Shown: positions 1-7,819 of the stretch, one piece after another
How the letters are laid out: the number at the start of each line of letters is the position of its first letter
Numbering within the stretch: the first letter of the stretch is position 1
IMG/VR virus record: IMGVR_UViG_3300043399_000328
Location: 1 to 25,477 of that record
From: a virus
Length of the DNA stretch: 25,477 bases
Strand: one strand, 5' to 3'
The notes under the pieces: model-generated
The model's input: the letters and a program-made list of their open reading frames with translations, nothing else
What the model was told of the DNA's origin: nothing
Database searches by the model: none
Program-made: the position numbers and the translations under genes

Positions 1-27
1 ACCGGGGAAGCAATTCCCCGGTTTTTT
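1..27 (+). terminator. Rho-independent terminator of an upstream gene
   Basis: A perfect 9-bp stem (ACCGGGGAA with TTCCCCGGT) closes a GCAA tetraloop of the stable GNRA class and is followed directly by six T residues. It ends a plus-strand transcript that enters from outside the window and separates it from the homing endonuclease gene that follows. Confidence 0.93.
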
Positions 28-41
28 ATATGGAGAATAAA

Positions 42-599
42 ATGCAAAAATATGGTTTTGTTTATATCTGGTTCGATAAAAAAAGAAAAATGTATTATAT
101 AGGCTCACATTGGGGGACAGAAGATGACGGATATATTTGCTCGTCTAACTGGATGAGAAATTCATATAATAGGAATCCACAAAATTTCAAAAGACGCATA
201 GTTAAAAGAATTTTCACAAATAGAATTGATTTACTGAAAGAAGAAGAAAAATGGTTGTTTTTAATAAAAACAGATAAGATGGTAAATTCTAATAAATCAT
301 TAGAATCAAGAAAAAATGTAAGGTATTATAATATAACTAAGACTATAAAAAATCCTTGGCATATGACTGAGGAAGGTATTAAAACTGTAGGTGAAAAAAT
401 ATCTGCTGCTAAAAAAGGTAAATCTACCGGACCATGTTCACCAGAAAAAGCTGCTAAAATTTCAGAAGCAAAAAAATCAAAAAATAGAAAATTTACTGAT
501 GAACATAAAGCAAAACTTAGAGCGGCAAAACTTGGCAAAAAATTATCACCAGAACATCGTGCTAAAGTAATAAAAACCTTAAAATATGTCAATGTATAA
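42..599 (+). CDS. GIY-YIG homing endonuclease with NUMOD3 repeats
   Basis: This is a probable free-standing homing endonuclease of the Seg type, a selfish DNA-cutting enzyme. An N-terminal GIY-YIG nuclease domain begins with YGFVYIW (residues 4-10) and YYIG (18-21), and an EEEKWL stretch probably carries the catalytic Glu. The C-terminal third is Lys/Ala-rich with two to three NUMOD3-like DNA-binding repeats (SPEKAAKIS, TDEHKAKL, SPEHRAKV). I chose the ATG at 42 because GGAG at 32-35 lies six bases upstream; an in-frame ATG at 30 would overlap that site. The gene is very A-rich and isolated between two strong terminators, which fits a mobile cassette. The class is clear; the target site is unknown. 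Confidence 0.85.
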   Translation: MQKYGFVYIWFDKKRKMYYIGSHWGTEDDGYICSSNWMRNSYNRNPQNFKRRIVKRIFTNRIDLLKEEEKWLFLIKTDKMVNSNKSLESRKNVRYYNITKTIKNPWHMTEEGIKTVGEKISAAKKGKSTGPCSPEKAAKISEAKKSKNRKFTDEHKAKLRAAKLGKKLSPEHRAKVIKTLKYVNV

Positions 600-635
600 A
601 TAAAAAAAATAAAGAGCCAGATTAACTGGTCTACT

Positions 636-664
636 AGAGGGGGCTTTGGCTCCCTCTTTTTTTT
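636..664 (+). terminator. Rho-independent terminator
   Basis: A 9-bp stem with one G-T pair (AGAGGGGGC with GCTCCCTCT... pairing inward to a TTTG loop) is followed by eight T residues. It ends transcription from the GIY-YIG gene. The last T of the run is also the first base of a late promoter, so termination and late initiation are packed together. Confidence 0.92.
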
Positions 665-671
665 ATAAATA
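664..671 (+). promoter_or_regulatory. T4-type late promoter for the tail-tube-like gene
   Basis: TATAAATA is the exact T4 late-promoter consensus recognised by RNA polymerase carrying the gene 55 sigma factor, which is encoded at 3589-4128. It lies 22 bases before a structural gene start and directly after the terminator, so the virion gene is isolated from read-through and switched on late. Confidence 0.85.
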
Positions 672-692
672 TCACAAAAACGGAGATCTGAA

Positions 693-1217
693 ATGACTGC
701 AATTGATGACACACCAATTAATAAAAACTTTTTATCACCATTAAATTTTAGATTTCAAATCAAAAAAGCACCATATCTTAATTTCTTCATTCAAAAAGTT
801 AATATTCCTTCTTTATCAATTCAAGATGTTCCAGTTTCTAATCCATTTGTCAAAATCCCATATTCTGGTGATCACATAGATTATGGATCATTCAATGTCA
901 CATTTAAAATAGATGAAGATTTCAAAAACTATTTCGAGATTCATAATTGGTTAAGAGGATTGGGATTTCCAGAATCATTTAAAGAATATAATGATTTAGC
1001 AGAAGGAAATAAGTTAGAAGGTAATGGATTAGAATCTGATATATCGTTAATTATATTAAATAGCAAAAGAATGGCAAATTATGAAGTTACATTTAGAGAT
1101 TGCTTTCCTATATCATTATCAGAAGTAGATTTCGATACAACTGATAGCAATGTTAATTTTGTTCAGGCAACATGTGAGTTTAAGTATACTTTGTTTAGCA
1201 TTGAAAAAATCAGTTGA
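693..1217 (+). CDS. Tail-tube-like virion structural protein
   Basis: This 174-residue protein resembles the tail-tube-fold structural proteins common in environmental T4-like phages (distant relatives of T4 gp19/gp54). Visible family features are the N-terminal FLSPLNFRF, a PSLSI...PNPFVKIPYSGD-like segment (residues about 37-57), the FNVTFKIDEDFKNY stretch with EIHNWLRGLGFP (about 65-95), and the C-terminal pattern PISLSEVDFDTT...F.YTLF. GGAG at 682-685 is well placed for the ATG. It has its own late promoter at 664-671 and a terminator upstream, as expected for a virion gene. Whether it is the main tube protein, a tube initiator or a baseplate paralogue cannot be decided here. Confidence 0.7.
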   Translation: MTAIDDTPINKNFLSPLNFRFQIKKAPYLNFFIQKVNIPSLSIQDVPVSNPFVKIPYSGDHIDYGSFNVTFKIDEDFKNYFEIHNWLRGLGFPESFKEYNDLAEGNKLEGNGLESDISLIILNSKRMANYEVTFRDCFPISLSEVDFDTTDSNVNFVQATCEFKYTLFSIEKIS

Positions 1218-1242
1218 CAGGGTAAATTGATGTTTGTATAAT
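1214..1242 (+). promoter_or_regulatory. Consensus sigma-70 promoter driving uvsY-uvsW
   Basis: TTGACA at 1214-1219 and TATAAT at 1237-1242 are separated by exactly 17 bases, so both hexamers and the spacing match the bacterial consensus perfectly. The -35 box contains the TGA stop codon of the tail gene. The predicted start near 1249 gives a leader of about 33 bases before uvsY. It probably acts early, using unmodified host polymerase. Confidence 0.88.
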
Positions 1243-1281
1243 GTTTGGTAACAGTAGAAACATTAGCTAATAGGTTTTATT

Positions 1282-1716
1282 ATGAACATTGAACAAATTG
1301 TAGATGAATGGACAATTGATACACAAATCGATCAAACAGATTTATCTACAGAATCACTAAAGATTCCTAAACTACATAACAAATACATTAAAATTCTATA
1401 CAACGAAAAACTAAGACTACGTAAATTAGATACTGAACTAAAAACTCTAAAACGTGAAAAGTACGAATTCTATACACAAGGTCCATCTAAAGAAACAGAA
1501 GAAAAAGGATGGAAATTACCTCCAAGGGGCATGATTCTTAAAACAGATATACCCATGTATCTTGATTCTGATGATGATATTATTAATCTTACACTAAAGA
1601 TTGGTTATTCAAAAGAGAAAATTGAACTTTTAGAGGAAATTATTAAGTCGATAAATAATAGAGGGTTTAACATTAAAGCTGCTATCGACTGGCATAGATT
1701 TACTATGGGTAATTAA
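1282..1716 (+). CDS. uvsY: UvsY-like recombination mediator
   Basis: UvsY loads the phage RecA-like recombinase UvsX onto single-stranded DNA covered by gp32 during recombination-dependent replication and repair. The 144-residue length is close to T4 UvsY (137). The N-terminal half is charged and helical, and the C-terminal pattern (SINNRGFNIKAAIDWHRFTMG) parallels T4 UvsY's GFAIK..DMRAFEAG ending. The neighbour is uvsW, as in T4. The stop overlaps the uvsW start by one base (TAATG), which suggests translational coupling. The ribosome site is weak (AGG at 1272-1274), but a perfect promoter precedes the gene. Primary sequence similarity is modest, so the call leans on the C-terminal pattern and on synteny. 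Confidence 0.82.
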   Translation: MNIEQIVDEWTIDTQIDQTDLSTESLKIPKLHNKYIKILYNEKLRLRKLDTELKTLKREKYEFYTQGPSKETEEKGWKLPPRGMILKTDIPMYLDSDDDIINLTLKIGYSKEKIELLEEIIKSINNRGFNIKAAIDWHRFTMGN

Positions 1717-3161
1717 TGGATTGTGTAAGAGTAAAAAAGTATAATGAAACATATAATAAGATAATATGTGATCCTAGTATAGCACAAGAGTTATCTGAAC
1801 ATTTTTCATTTTACGTTCCTGGATATAAATTTATGCCGTCCTACAGAAATAAAATGTGGGACGGCAAAATCCGTTTGTTCAACGTAATGAACTGTATGTT
1901 ATATTCAGGGTTGTTACAATATGTTGTAGAATTTTGTGAAAAACGAAAGTATGAAATAGTATTTGAAGATAACTATTCAGACAATGAATTTTCTTTACTT
2001 GAATGTAAATCATTTTTAGATACATTAAAATTAAATCTCGAACCAAGAGATTATCAAATAAATGCGTTGGTTCATGCTATAAGAAAAAATAGAGGATTGT
2101 TGTTATCACCAACAGCATCTGGTAAATCATTCATAATTTACTTACTAACGAGGTATTATGCGTCCCGCACTCTTATTATTGTACCAACTACTTCTCTTGT
2201 TAGTCAGCTTGCCTCTGACTTTACTGATTATGGTTTTGCTTCCGATAAGTACGTACATAGAATATACTCAGGACAAGATAAACAAACAGATAAACCAATT
2301 ACCATCTCAACCTGGCAGTCGATATACAAACTTCCTAAAGCGTATTTCGAACAGTTTGATGTGGTCATAGGTGACGAGGCACATCTGTTTAAAGCAAAAT
2401 CTCTTATGTCAATTATGGACAAATTAGGTAATTGCAAATACAGATTTGGGTTTACTGGTACATTAGATGGTACGCAAACACATCAATTGGTTTTAGAGGG
2501 ACTGTTTGGTCCTGTTAAGCGTGTCACTGCAACTCATGAACTCATTGAGAAAAAGCATCTAGCAGAGTTTGATATTAAATCAATTGTATTGACTTATCTT
2601 GATGATGTAAAGAAAAATGTTTCTAAGATGAACTATCATGATGAGTTGAGTTTCATCATATCATATCAACCTAGAAATAATTTTCTTAAGAATCTTGCAT
2701 TATCTTTAGATGGAAATACATTATTGTTGTTTCAATTCGTTGACAATCACGGTAAAGTATTGTATGATTTAATCTCTAAAGAAGCGAAAGATAGAAAAGT
2801 ATTTTTTGTTTCTGGATCAATTGATGGCGAAGAACGTGAAAGAATACGAAAGATAGTAGAAACCGAAAAGAATGCTATTATTGTGGCATCATTTGGAACA
2901 TTTTCTACTGGTGTGAATATCAAAAATCTTCACAGTATTATATTTGCATCACCTTCTAAATCAAGAATTAGAATTCTACAATCTATTGGACGTGGATTGA
3001 GAAAATCAGAAACAAAAACGAATTCTATTCTATATGACATAGCAGATGATTTGTCTTGGAAATCAAAACAAAATCATACTCTAAGACATTACTTAGAGAG
3101 AATCAAAACATACAACGAAGAAAAATTTTCGTATAAAATATATAGGGTTAATATAAAATGA
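1716..3161 (+). CDS. uvsW: UvsW-like superfamily 2 DNA/RNA helicase
   Basis: UvsW is an ATP-dependent helicase that unwinds R-loops and branched recombination intermediates and helps switch from origin-dependent to recombination-dependent replication. The 481-residue protein shows the UvsW N-terminal DNA-binding segment (FSFYVPGYKFMP with KMWDGKIRLF, about 30-56), a Q-like RDYQ (111-114), Walker A SPTASGKS (131-138), the DEAH box (220-223), motif III TGT (247-249) and the motif VI arginines in QSIGRGLRK (432-440). All key helicase motifs are intact and the length is close to T4 UvsW (about 500). It is coupled by overlap to uvsY upstream and by ATGA to the Sm-like gene downstream. Confidence 0.95.
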   Translation: MDCVRVKKYNETYNKIICDPSIAQELSEHFSFYVPGYKFMPSYRNKMWDGKIRLFNVMNCMLYSGLLQYVVEFCEKRKYEIVFEDNYSDNEFSLLECKSFLDTLKLNLEPRDYQINALVHAIRKNRGLLLSPTASGKSFIIYLLTRYYASRTLIIVPTTSLVSQLASDFTDYGFASDKYVHRIYSGQDKQTDKPITISTWQSIYKLPKAYFEQFDVVIGDEAHLFKAKSLMSIMDKLGNCKYRFGFTGTLDGTQTHQLVLEGLFGPVKRVTATHELIEKKHLAEFDIKSIVLTYLDDVKKNVSKMNYHDELSFIISYQPRNNFLKNLALSLDGNTLLLFQFVDNHGKVLYDLISKEAKDRKVFFVSGSIDGEERERIRKIVETEKNAIIVASFGTFSTGVNIKNLHSIIFASPSKSRIRILQSIGRGLRKSETKTNSILYDIADDLSWKSKQNHTLRHYLERIKTYNEEKFSYKIYRVNIK

Positions 3162-3586
3162 CAATTAGTTTAATCAAATTAGTAAACGGTGAAGAAATAC
3201 TTGGATCTATCATATCTAATGATGAATATGGTATAAGAGTTCAAGACCCTTTACTTATTTCAATTGAAAGAGATTTTAAAACAGGTCTATCTGGGTTAAC
3301 ATTGGTAACATATATCCCATATGCAGATGAAAAAAATATTATATTGAATAATAATTCAGTCATAACATTCACAGAAGTTGATATTTACATGACTGAATAT
3401 TATGAAAAATCATTACAATATAATAAAAAGTATCATGATAAGAAATATAAGCATAACATTAACTATGCTATCAGTCAAATTGATACTATTTTATCTGATG
3501 AACCGGTTAAAACAAAAAAGAAAACCGAACCTAATAACAATGTGGTTTATACATCTTTCAACATTTCAAGTAACACATATAACTAA
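3158..3586 (+). CDS. Sm-like (LSm-type) small phage protein
   Basis: The first 60 residues look like the small Sm-like beta-barrel proteins often found near recombination genes in T4-like phages: SLIKLVNGEEILGSII, then IRVQDPLLISI and LVTYIPYADEKNI. Sm/Hfq-type folds generally bind RNA, but no function is established for this phage family. The C-terminal half is charged and Asn/Lys-rich, probably disordered. The ATG overlaps the uvsW stop (ATGA), and the gene precedes gene 55 by two bases, so it belongs to the same transcript. The fold assignment is by pattern resemblance only. Confidence 0.62.
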   Translation: MTISLIKLVNGEEILGSIISNDEYGIRVQDPLLISIERDFKTGLSGLTLVTYIPYADEKNIILNNNSVITFTEVDIYMTEYYEKSLQYNKKYHDKKYKHNINYAISQIDTILSDEPVKTKKKTEPNNNVVYTSFNISSNTYN

Positions 3587-3588
3587 AA

Positions 3589-4128
3589 ATGGCAAAAAAT
3601 TACGTTAACAACAAAGATTTATATGAGGCAATGTGTAAGTATCATAGTTCTGTAAAGGATTATGAGAAAGGTTTATTAAACAAAAAACCCCAAATACCTA
3701 ACTACATTGGTGAATGCATATATTTAATTTGCACTCGACTATCATATAAACCAAACTTCATTAATTATTCTTACAAAGAAGAAATGGTTGGGGATGGATT
3801 AGAGAATTGCATTGTTGCAATTGATAATTTTAATCCAGAAAAGTCTGCAAATCCTTTCGCATATTTCACGAAAATTGCATACAATGCTTTTATTAGACGT
3901 ATTTTAAAAGAAAAGAAACAAACGTATATCAAGCATAAAAATTTTGAAAATTTATATTCATTAGATGAAATTGAAGGTGTTTTTAAAGATAACCATTCAT
4001 CTAGTCAATACTCGAATGATTATTCAAATGAAATTATTTTAGCATTTGAAGAAAAAAATAATGTAAAAATAAATCAAAAAAAGTTAACAAAAACAAACGC
4101 AAACTTATTTGAAGAGGAAAACGAATGA
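3589..4128 (+). CDS. 55: Late sigma factor (T4 gp55 homologue)
   Basis: gp55 is the minimal sigma factor that lets host RNA polymerase recognise TATAAATA late promoters; it is activated by the DNA-loaded sliding clamp. The 179-residue protein (T4: 185) begins with KNYVNNKDLYEA, very like T4's NYVNNKELLQA, and contains YKEEMVGDGLENCI...NF.P.K..NPFAYFT.I.YNAFIRRI.KEKK (about 62-108), matching the conserved core. The acidic/hydrophobic C-terminus (LFEEENE, 173-179) corresponds to the clamp-binding tail of T4 gp55. Four exact late promoters for this factor are visible in the window (664, 4329, 10189 minus, 12547). Its stop overlaps the next gene by ATGA. Confidence 0.94.
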   Translation: MAKNYVNNKDLYEAMCKYHSSVKDYEKGLLNKKPQIPNYIGECIYLICTRLSYKPNFINYSYKEEMVGDGLENCIVAIDNFNPEKSANPFAYFTKIAYNAFIRRILKEKKQTYIKHKNFENLYSLDEIEGVFKDNHSSSQYSNDYSNEIILAFEEKNNVKINQKKLTKTNANLFEEENE

Positions 4129-4316
4129 AAAATTTGCATTTAATCCCTCCATCTGTAATAGATATTGCAGAAAAATATAGTTCACCTATAGCACAACAAA
4201 ATGAAAAGATGAATTATATTTTACGACTAGAGGCAACAAGAAATTTTTGTGATGAAATTATTAAGAAGCATAACGATCAAAATATGATCTTTGCTAAGAA
4301 AAAAGTTAATAGATGA
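4125..4316 (+). CDS. Small conserved-type protein downstream of gene 55
   Basis: This 63-residue protein is coupled to gene 55 by an ATGA overlap. It has the pattern IPPSVIDIAEKYSSPIAQQNEKMNY followed by LRLEATRNFCDEIIKKH; I recall similar short proteins next to gene 55 in other environmental T4-like phages, but no function is known to me. It is predicted mostly helical and soluble, with no cysteine cluster and no membrane segment. Its own stop sits in another ATGA whose ATG (4313) opens a six-codon fragment resembling the original start of gene 47. Confidence 0.75.
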   Translation: MKNLHLIPPSVIDIAEKYSSPIAQQNEKMNYILRLEATRNFCDEIIKKHNDQNMIFAKKKVNR

Positions 4317-4333
4317 AAATCATTATTTTATAA
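4313..4333 (+). pseudogene. Displaced original start of gene 47 (six codons, then stop)
   Basis: ATG at 4313 overlaps the upstream stop as ATGA, the same junction used at 3158, 4125, 6110 and 7816. It reads M-K-I-I-I-L and then TAA. Gene 47 now starts at 5054 with M-R-I-A-L-I followed by TDTHF, so the fragment aligns residue for residue with the first six codons of gene 47. I infer that it is the native gene 47 start, separated from its body by the HNH homing gene. The fragment is short, so the call rests on position as much as on sequence. Confidence 0.55.
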
Positions 4334-4336
4334 ATA
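4329..4336 (+). promoter_or_regulatory. T4-type late promoter before the HNH homing gene
   Basis: TATAAATA, the exact late consensus, lies 35 bases before the HNH gene start and immediately after the gene 47 start remnant. It would drive the homing gene, and possibly genes 47 and 46, late in infection. T4 homing genes are also often late. Confidence 0.8.
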
Positions 4337-4370
4337 TTTTTACATATGCCCAAATAAAAGGACATGGTAA

Positions 4371-5054
4371 ATGATATTTACAAAAAATAAATACACTAAA
4401 TGGTATTTCAATATTATTGAAAATGCAAAGAAAAGATTACCTAATTTTGAAGGTGAAATTCATCATATAATACCTAAATCATTAGGGGGATCAAATAAAA
4501 ATGAAAATCTTGTAAAGCTTTTACACAGAGAACATTATATATGTCATTTGTTGTTAACAAAAATGTTAGAAGATAAAAATTCTATTATAAAAATGTGTTG
4601 GGCTTTACATAGATTAACTTTTTCTAAAACTATTTTTAATAGTCATCAATATGAAATTAGTAGAAAAATTCATATTAAAAATTTAAAAGAAAATCACCCG
4701 TCAAAAAAACAAAGTTGGAGAGATAAAGTATCTGATATTGTTTATAGTCATTGGGAAAATAATGAAAAAAGAAAAAAAGACACATCCAATAGAATGAAAA
4801 AAAATTGGATTAATAATAAAGAAAAATTATTAGAACATAACAGAAATATTTCTAAATTAGGCGGACAAGCTTCTAAACAAAAAAACTCAAAAAAAATTGA
4901 ATATAAAGGTGAAACATATATGGGATGGAAAGAATTAGAAGAAAAAACTAACATATCTAAACATTTGTATGTAAAATATTATATTAACGGCATTGATCCT
5001 GAATTTAGAGTTGGTGCTAATGGTCCTCTTAAAAATGTAAAGGAGAGTCAGTGA
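4371..5054 (+). CDS. HNH homing endonuclease (Mob-like)
   Basis: This 227-residue protein carries an HNH nuclease motif at the N-terminus: GEIHHIIPKSLGG (residues 28-40), an Asn in SNKNENLV (41-48) and LLHREHYICHLL (50-61), giving the His-Asn-His pattern. The middle is very Lys/Asn-rich, and the C-terminal YKGETYMGWKELEEKTNIS resembles a NUMOD1-type helix-turn-helix specificity module. AAGGA at 4358-4362 sets the start. It sits between a small gene-55-linked gene and gene 47, and its TGA stop overlaps the current gene 47 ATG by one base. Its extreme A-richness differs from its neighbours. Flanking structure suggests that it inserted at the gene 47 start and brought a substitute start with it. 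Confidence 0.88.
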   Translation: MIFTKNKYTKWYFNIIENAKKRLPNFEGEIHHIIPKSLGGSNKNENLVKLLHREHYICHLLLTKMLEDKNSIIKMCWALHRLTFSKTIFNSHQYEISRKIHIKNLKENHPSKKQSWRDKVSDIVYSHWENNEKRKKDTSNRMKKNWINNKEKLLEHNRNISKLGGQASKQKNSKKIEYKGETYMGWKELEEKTNISKHLYVKYYINGIDPEFRVGANGPLKNVKESQ

Positions 5055-6113
5055 TGCGTATAGCACTTATAACTGACACACACTTTCGGTATTCGAAATG
5101 ATAACATTGCGTTCTTGGATAACAATAAGCTGTTTCTTGATAATGTCTTCTTTCCTTATTTGGAAAAACATGGAATACGTGATATTATTCATCTTGGGGA
5201 TCTCGTTGATCGTAGGAAATTTATTAACTTCAATACTTTGAACAGATTAAAAGAGGATTTTTTACATCCTCTTACTGGCAGAAATATGAATGTTCATATC
5301 ATTGCTGGCAACCATGACACATACTTTAAAAACACAAACGAAATTAATGCACTACGTGAATTAGTATACGGTAAGTATCCGTTTCATATTTACGATAGAT
5401 ATGCAGAAGTTGTAAAATTCGAAAACCTACCTATTCTTTTAACACCATGGATATGTGATGACAACAGAAAACAAGTTTTGGAAACAATACAGCGAGGCGG
5501 CACGTCAGTTTGTGCAGGACACTTGGAAATTCAAGGTTTCGAGATGTATAGGGGAAGTATCGTATCACATGGTGACGACCGTTCTTTATTTGGGCGTTTT
5601 GACATGGTTCTTAGCGGTCATTTTCATCACCGTTCCACTGATGGTTCTATTTTCTATCTTGGCAGTCATGGCGAGTTTACCTGGTCTGACTATGATGATC
5701 CTCGAGGATTTCATATTTTGGATACAGAGACGTTGGAACTCACGTTCATAGAAAATCCATATAAAATGTTTAATAAGATATGGTATAATGATACAAACCC
5801 ATATGTTATTGAAGAATTAGATTTATCTAAGTATGCAGGTCAATATATAAAAGTGGTTGTTTCAAATAAGAATGATCCTTATACATTTGATAGATTTATT
5901 GATTGTTTAGAAAAATCAAATCCTTTAGATGTTCAAATTGTAGAGGATCATTTGAATCTTGATATAGAAGATGAAAGCATTATCAATGAAGCAGAATCAA
6001 CTTTAGATATATTTAATAAGTACATTGAATCTATTGATTCTCAAAATTTTGATAAACAAAAAGTAGCAACTAAGATAAACGAAATATATTATGAGGCATT
6101 GAAGATAGAATGA
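5054..6113 (+). CDS. 47: Recombination nuclease subunit gp47 (SbcD/Mre11-like), apparent +1 frameshift
   Basis: gp47 is the nuclease of the gp46/gp47 complex that resects DNA ends for recombination-dependent replication and helps degrade host DNA. ATG at 5054, with AGGAG upstream, reads M-R-I-A-L-I-T-D-T-H-F and then stops at 5099 after 15 codons. Skipping one base (C at 5087) restores GIRNDN and a continuous frame to 6113, about 352 residues (T4: 339). Metallophosphatase motifs are DTH (8-10) before the shift, then GDLVDRR (48-54), GNHD (85-88), GH (155-156) and GHFHH (188-192). Motif I is upstream of the shift, so an internal TTG start at 5115 would lose it. Either a sequencing error, a mutation, or +1 frameshifting at TTT-CGG is involved. 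The stop overlaps gene 46 by ATGA. Confidence 0.9.
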
Positions 6114-7819
6114 TATTGATGAAAACAATTAGATGGAAGAATTTTCTATCTACAGGTAATGTTTTTACAGAACTAAAATTAAATACATTCAACAACAGTT
6201 TAATTATTGGTGACAATGGCGCAGGCAAATCAACTTTGCTTGACGCCTTGTCATTTGCATTGTTTGGAAAAGCATTTAGAAAGATCAATAAGCCCCAATT
6301 AATCAATACAATTACACAGAAAAATCTAATAGTAGAAATTGAATTTTCAATTGGTAAAACAGAATACAAAGTTATAAGAGGCATAAAGCCCAATGTCTTT
6401 GAACTGTATAAGAATGATGAATTGTTAAATCAGTCATCAACTTCGTTAGACTATCAAGAGATTTTAGAAAAGAATATATTAAAAGTAAATCATAAGTCTT
6501 TTTGTCAAGTTGTTACATTAGGTTCAGCAACGTTTCAACCTTTCATGCAACTATCTTCTGGTCAAAGACGTGAAGTTATTGAGGATTTATTAGACCTTCA
6601 AATCTTTGGTACTATGAACGCTATTGTGAAAGAAAAGATTAGCAATAACTCACAACAAATTCAAGAACTAAACTATAATAAAAAGTTAGTCGAAGAAAAA
6701 ATTAAGATGATGAAGGAACATCTTAAGAAAATTGCTAATGATAAAGATCAGATGATTAAAGAGAAAAACAATCTAATCATTGATACAGATGCACAAATAC
6801 AAAAACTAAATGATGCATTAAATGGTCTTGATGAAAAGAAACAACAATTTGAAAATGATGTACAAGACATTGATTCTTTAAATAAAAAGATGCAAAAATT
6901 ATCTAAGTTAAAGAATCAAATCGAAACTAAAATGACTATTGTTAATGATGAATTAACATTTTTCAATTCACATGACAATTGTCCAACGTGCAAGCAATCA
7001 ATTGATGACTCATTTAAATGTGAAACTATAAAAGAAAAAGACACACAATTAAAAGAATTTGATTCTGGATTATCATTATTGATTGAACAATATGAAGATG
7101 CTAATGCAAAATTGAAAGCAGCTCTAATGATTTCTGATAACTTGAATGATATCAAGATGGAAATTCATAAAGTCAAAACTAAAATCAATTCACTAAATGA
7201 TTACAAAGAACAAATTCAAATAGAAATAAAGAAATTATCAAAGAATACAAATGAAACGCAAACATTTAATATTGATGACGAACTAAAACAATTAAAAATA
7301 CTAGAAAATGAATATGAAAGTTTGATTGAAGAAAAAACTGTACTTGCTTGCTCAGCATCTTTATTGAAAGATGGTGGAATTAAATCAAAAATTATTAAGC
7401 AATACATTCCTATTATTAACAAGTTAATTAACAAGTATCTATCTTCTATGGAATTTATGTGTCAGTTTGAACTTGATGAAAACTTTAACGAAACAATTAA
7501 GTCAAGATACAGAGATGATTTTAGTTACTCGTCATTCTCTGAGGGAGAAAAGATGCGTATCAATCTTGCAATTCTTTTCACATGGAGAGCAATAGCAAAG
7601 ATGAGAAATTCTATCAACACAAATATTTTGATTATGGATGAGGTGTTCGATTCTTCTTTAGATTCAACAGGAACAGAAGAATTCTTAAAGATAATTAACT
7701 CATTGACATCTGACACAAACACATTTATTATATCTCACAAAACAGATTCATTATTAGACAAATTCAATAATGTAATCAAATTTGAAAAGCATCATAACTT
7801 TAGTAGGATTGCAGCATGA
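6110..7819 (+). CDS. 46: Recombination endonuclease subunit gp46 (SbcC/Rad50-like ATPase)
   Basis: gp46 is the ATPase partner of gp47 in DNA end resection. The 569-residue protein (T4: 560) has Walker A GDNGAGKST (34-42), a Q-loop region near FCQVVTLGSATFQPF (131-145), two coiled-coil arms, the zinc hook CPTC (291-294), the ABC signature FSEGEK (476-481), Walker B ILIMDE (506-511) and D-loop SSLD (515-518). The segments around DGGIKSKIIKQYIP and FDE..NETIKSR are highly T4-like. The ATG at 6110 overlaps the gene 47 stop; an alternative Met four codons in is possible. All catalytic motifs are intact, so selection still maintains the complex despite the gene 47 frameshift. Confidence 0.97.
   Translation: MILMKTIRWKNFLSTGNVFTELKLNTFNNSLIIGDNGAGKSTLLDALSFALFGKAFRKINKPQLINTITQKNLIVEIEFSIGKTEYKVIRGIKPNVFELYKNDELLNQSSTSLDYQEILEKNILKVNHKSFCQVVTLGSATFQPFMQLSSGQRREVIEDLLDLQIFGTMNAIVKEKISNNSQQIQELNYNKKLVEEKIKMMKEHLKKIANDKDQMIKEKNNLIIDTDAQIQKLNDALNGLDEKKQQFENDVQDIDSLNKKMQKLSKLKNQIETKMTIVNDELTFFNSHDNCPTCKQSIDDSFKCETIKEKDTQLKEFDSGLSLLIEQYEDANAKLKAALMISDNLNDIKMEIHKVKTKINSLNDYKEQIQIEIKKLSKNTNETQTFNIDDELKQLKILENEYESLIEEKTVLACSASLLKDGGIKSKIIKQYIPIINKLINKYLSSMEFMCQFELDENFNETIKSRYRDDFSYSSFSEGEKMRINLAILFTWRAIAKMRNSINTNILIMDEVFDSSLDSTGTEEFLKIINSLTSDTNTFIISHKTDSLLDKFNNVIKFEKHHNFSRIAA

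Noticed and set aside
614-652. GAGCCA at 614-619 could pair with TGGCTC at 647-652 and compete with the terminator hairpin
   Set aside because: Only six pairs, much weaker than the terminator, and no regulatory leader gene is evident.
4319-4375. Weak stem around the late promoter of the HNH gene (ATCATT with AATGAT at the start codon)
   Set aside because: Only six to seven AT-rich pairs across a long loop; not convincing compared with the 12524-12585 hairpin.
5455-5751. Hydrophobic 98-residue open frame within gene 47
   Set aside because: It is in an alternate frame of a well-supported conserved gene, with no ribosome site of note.
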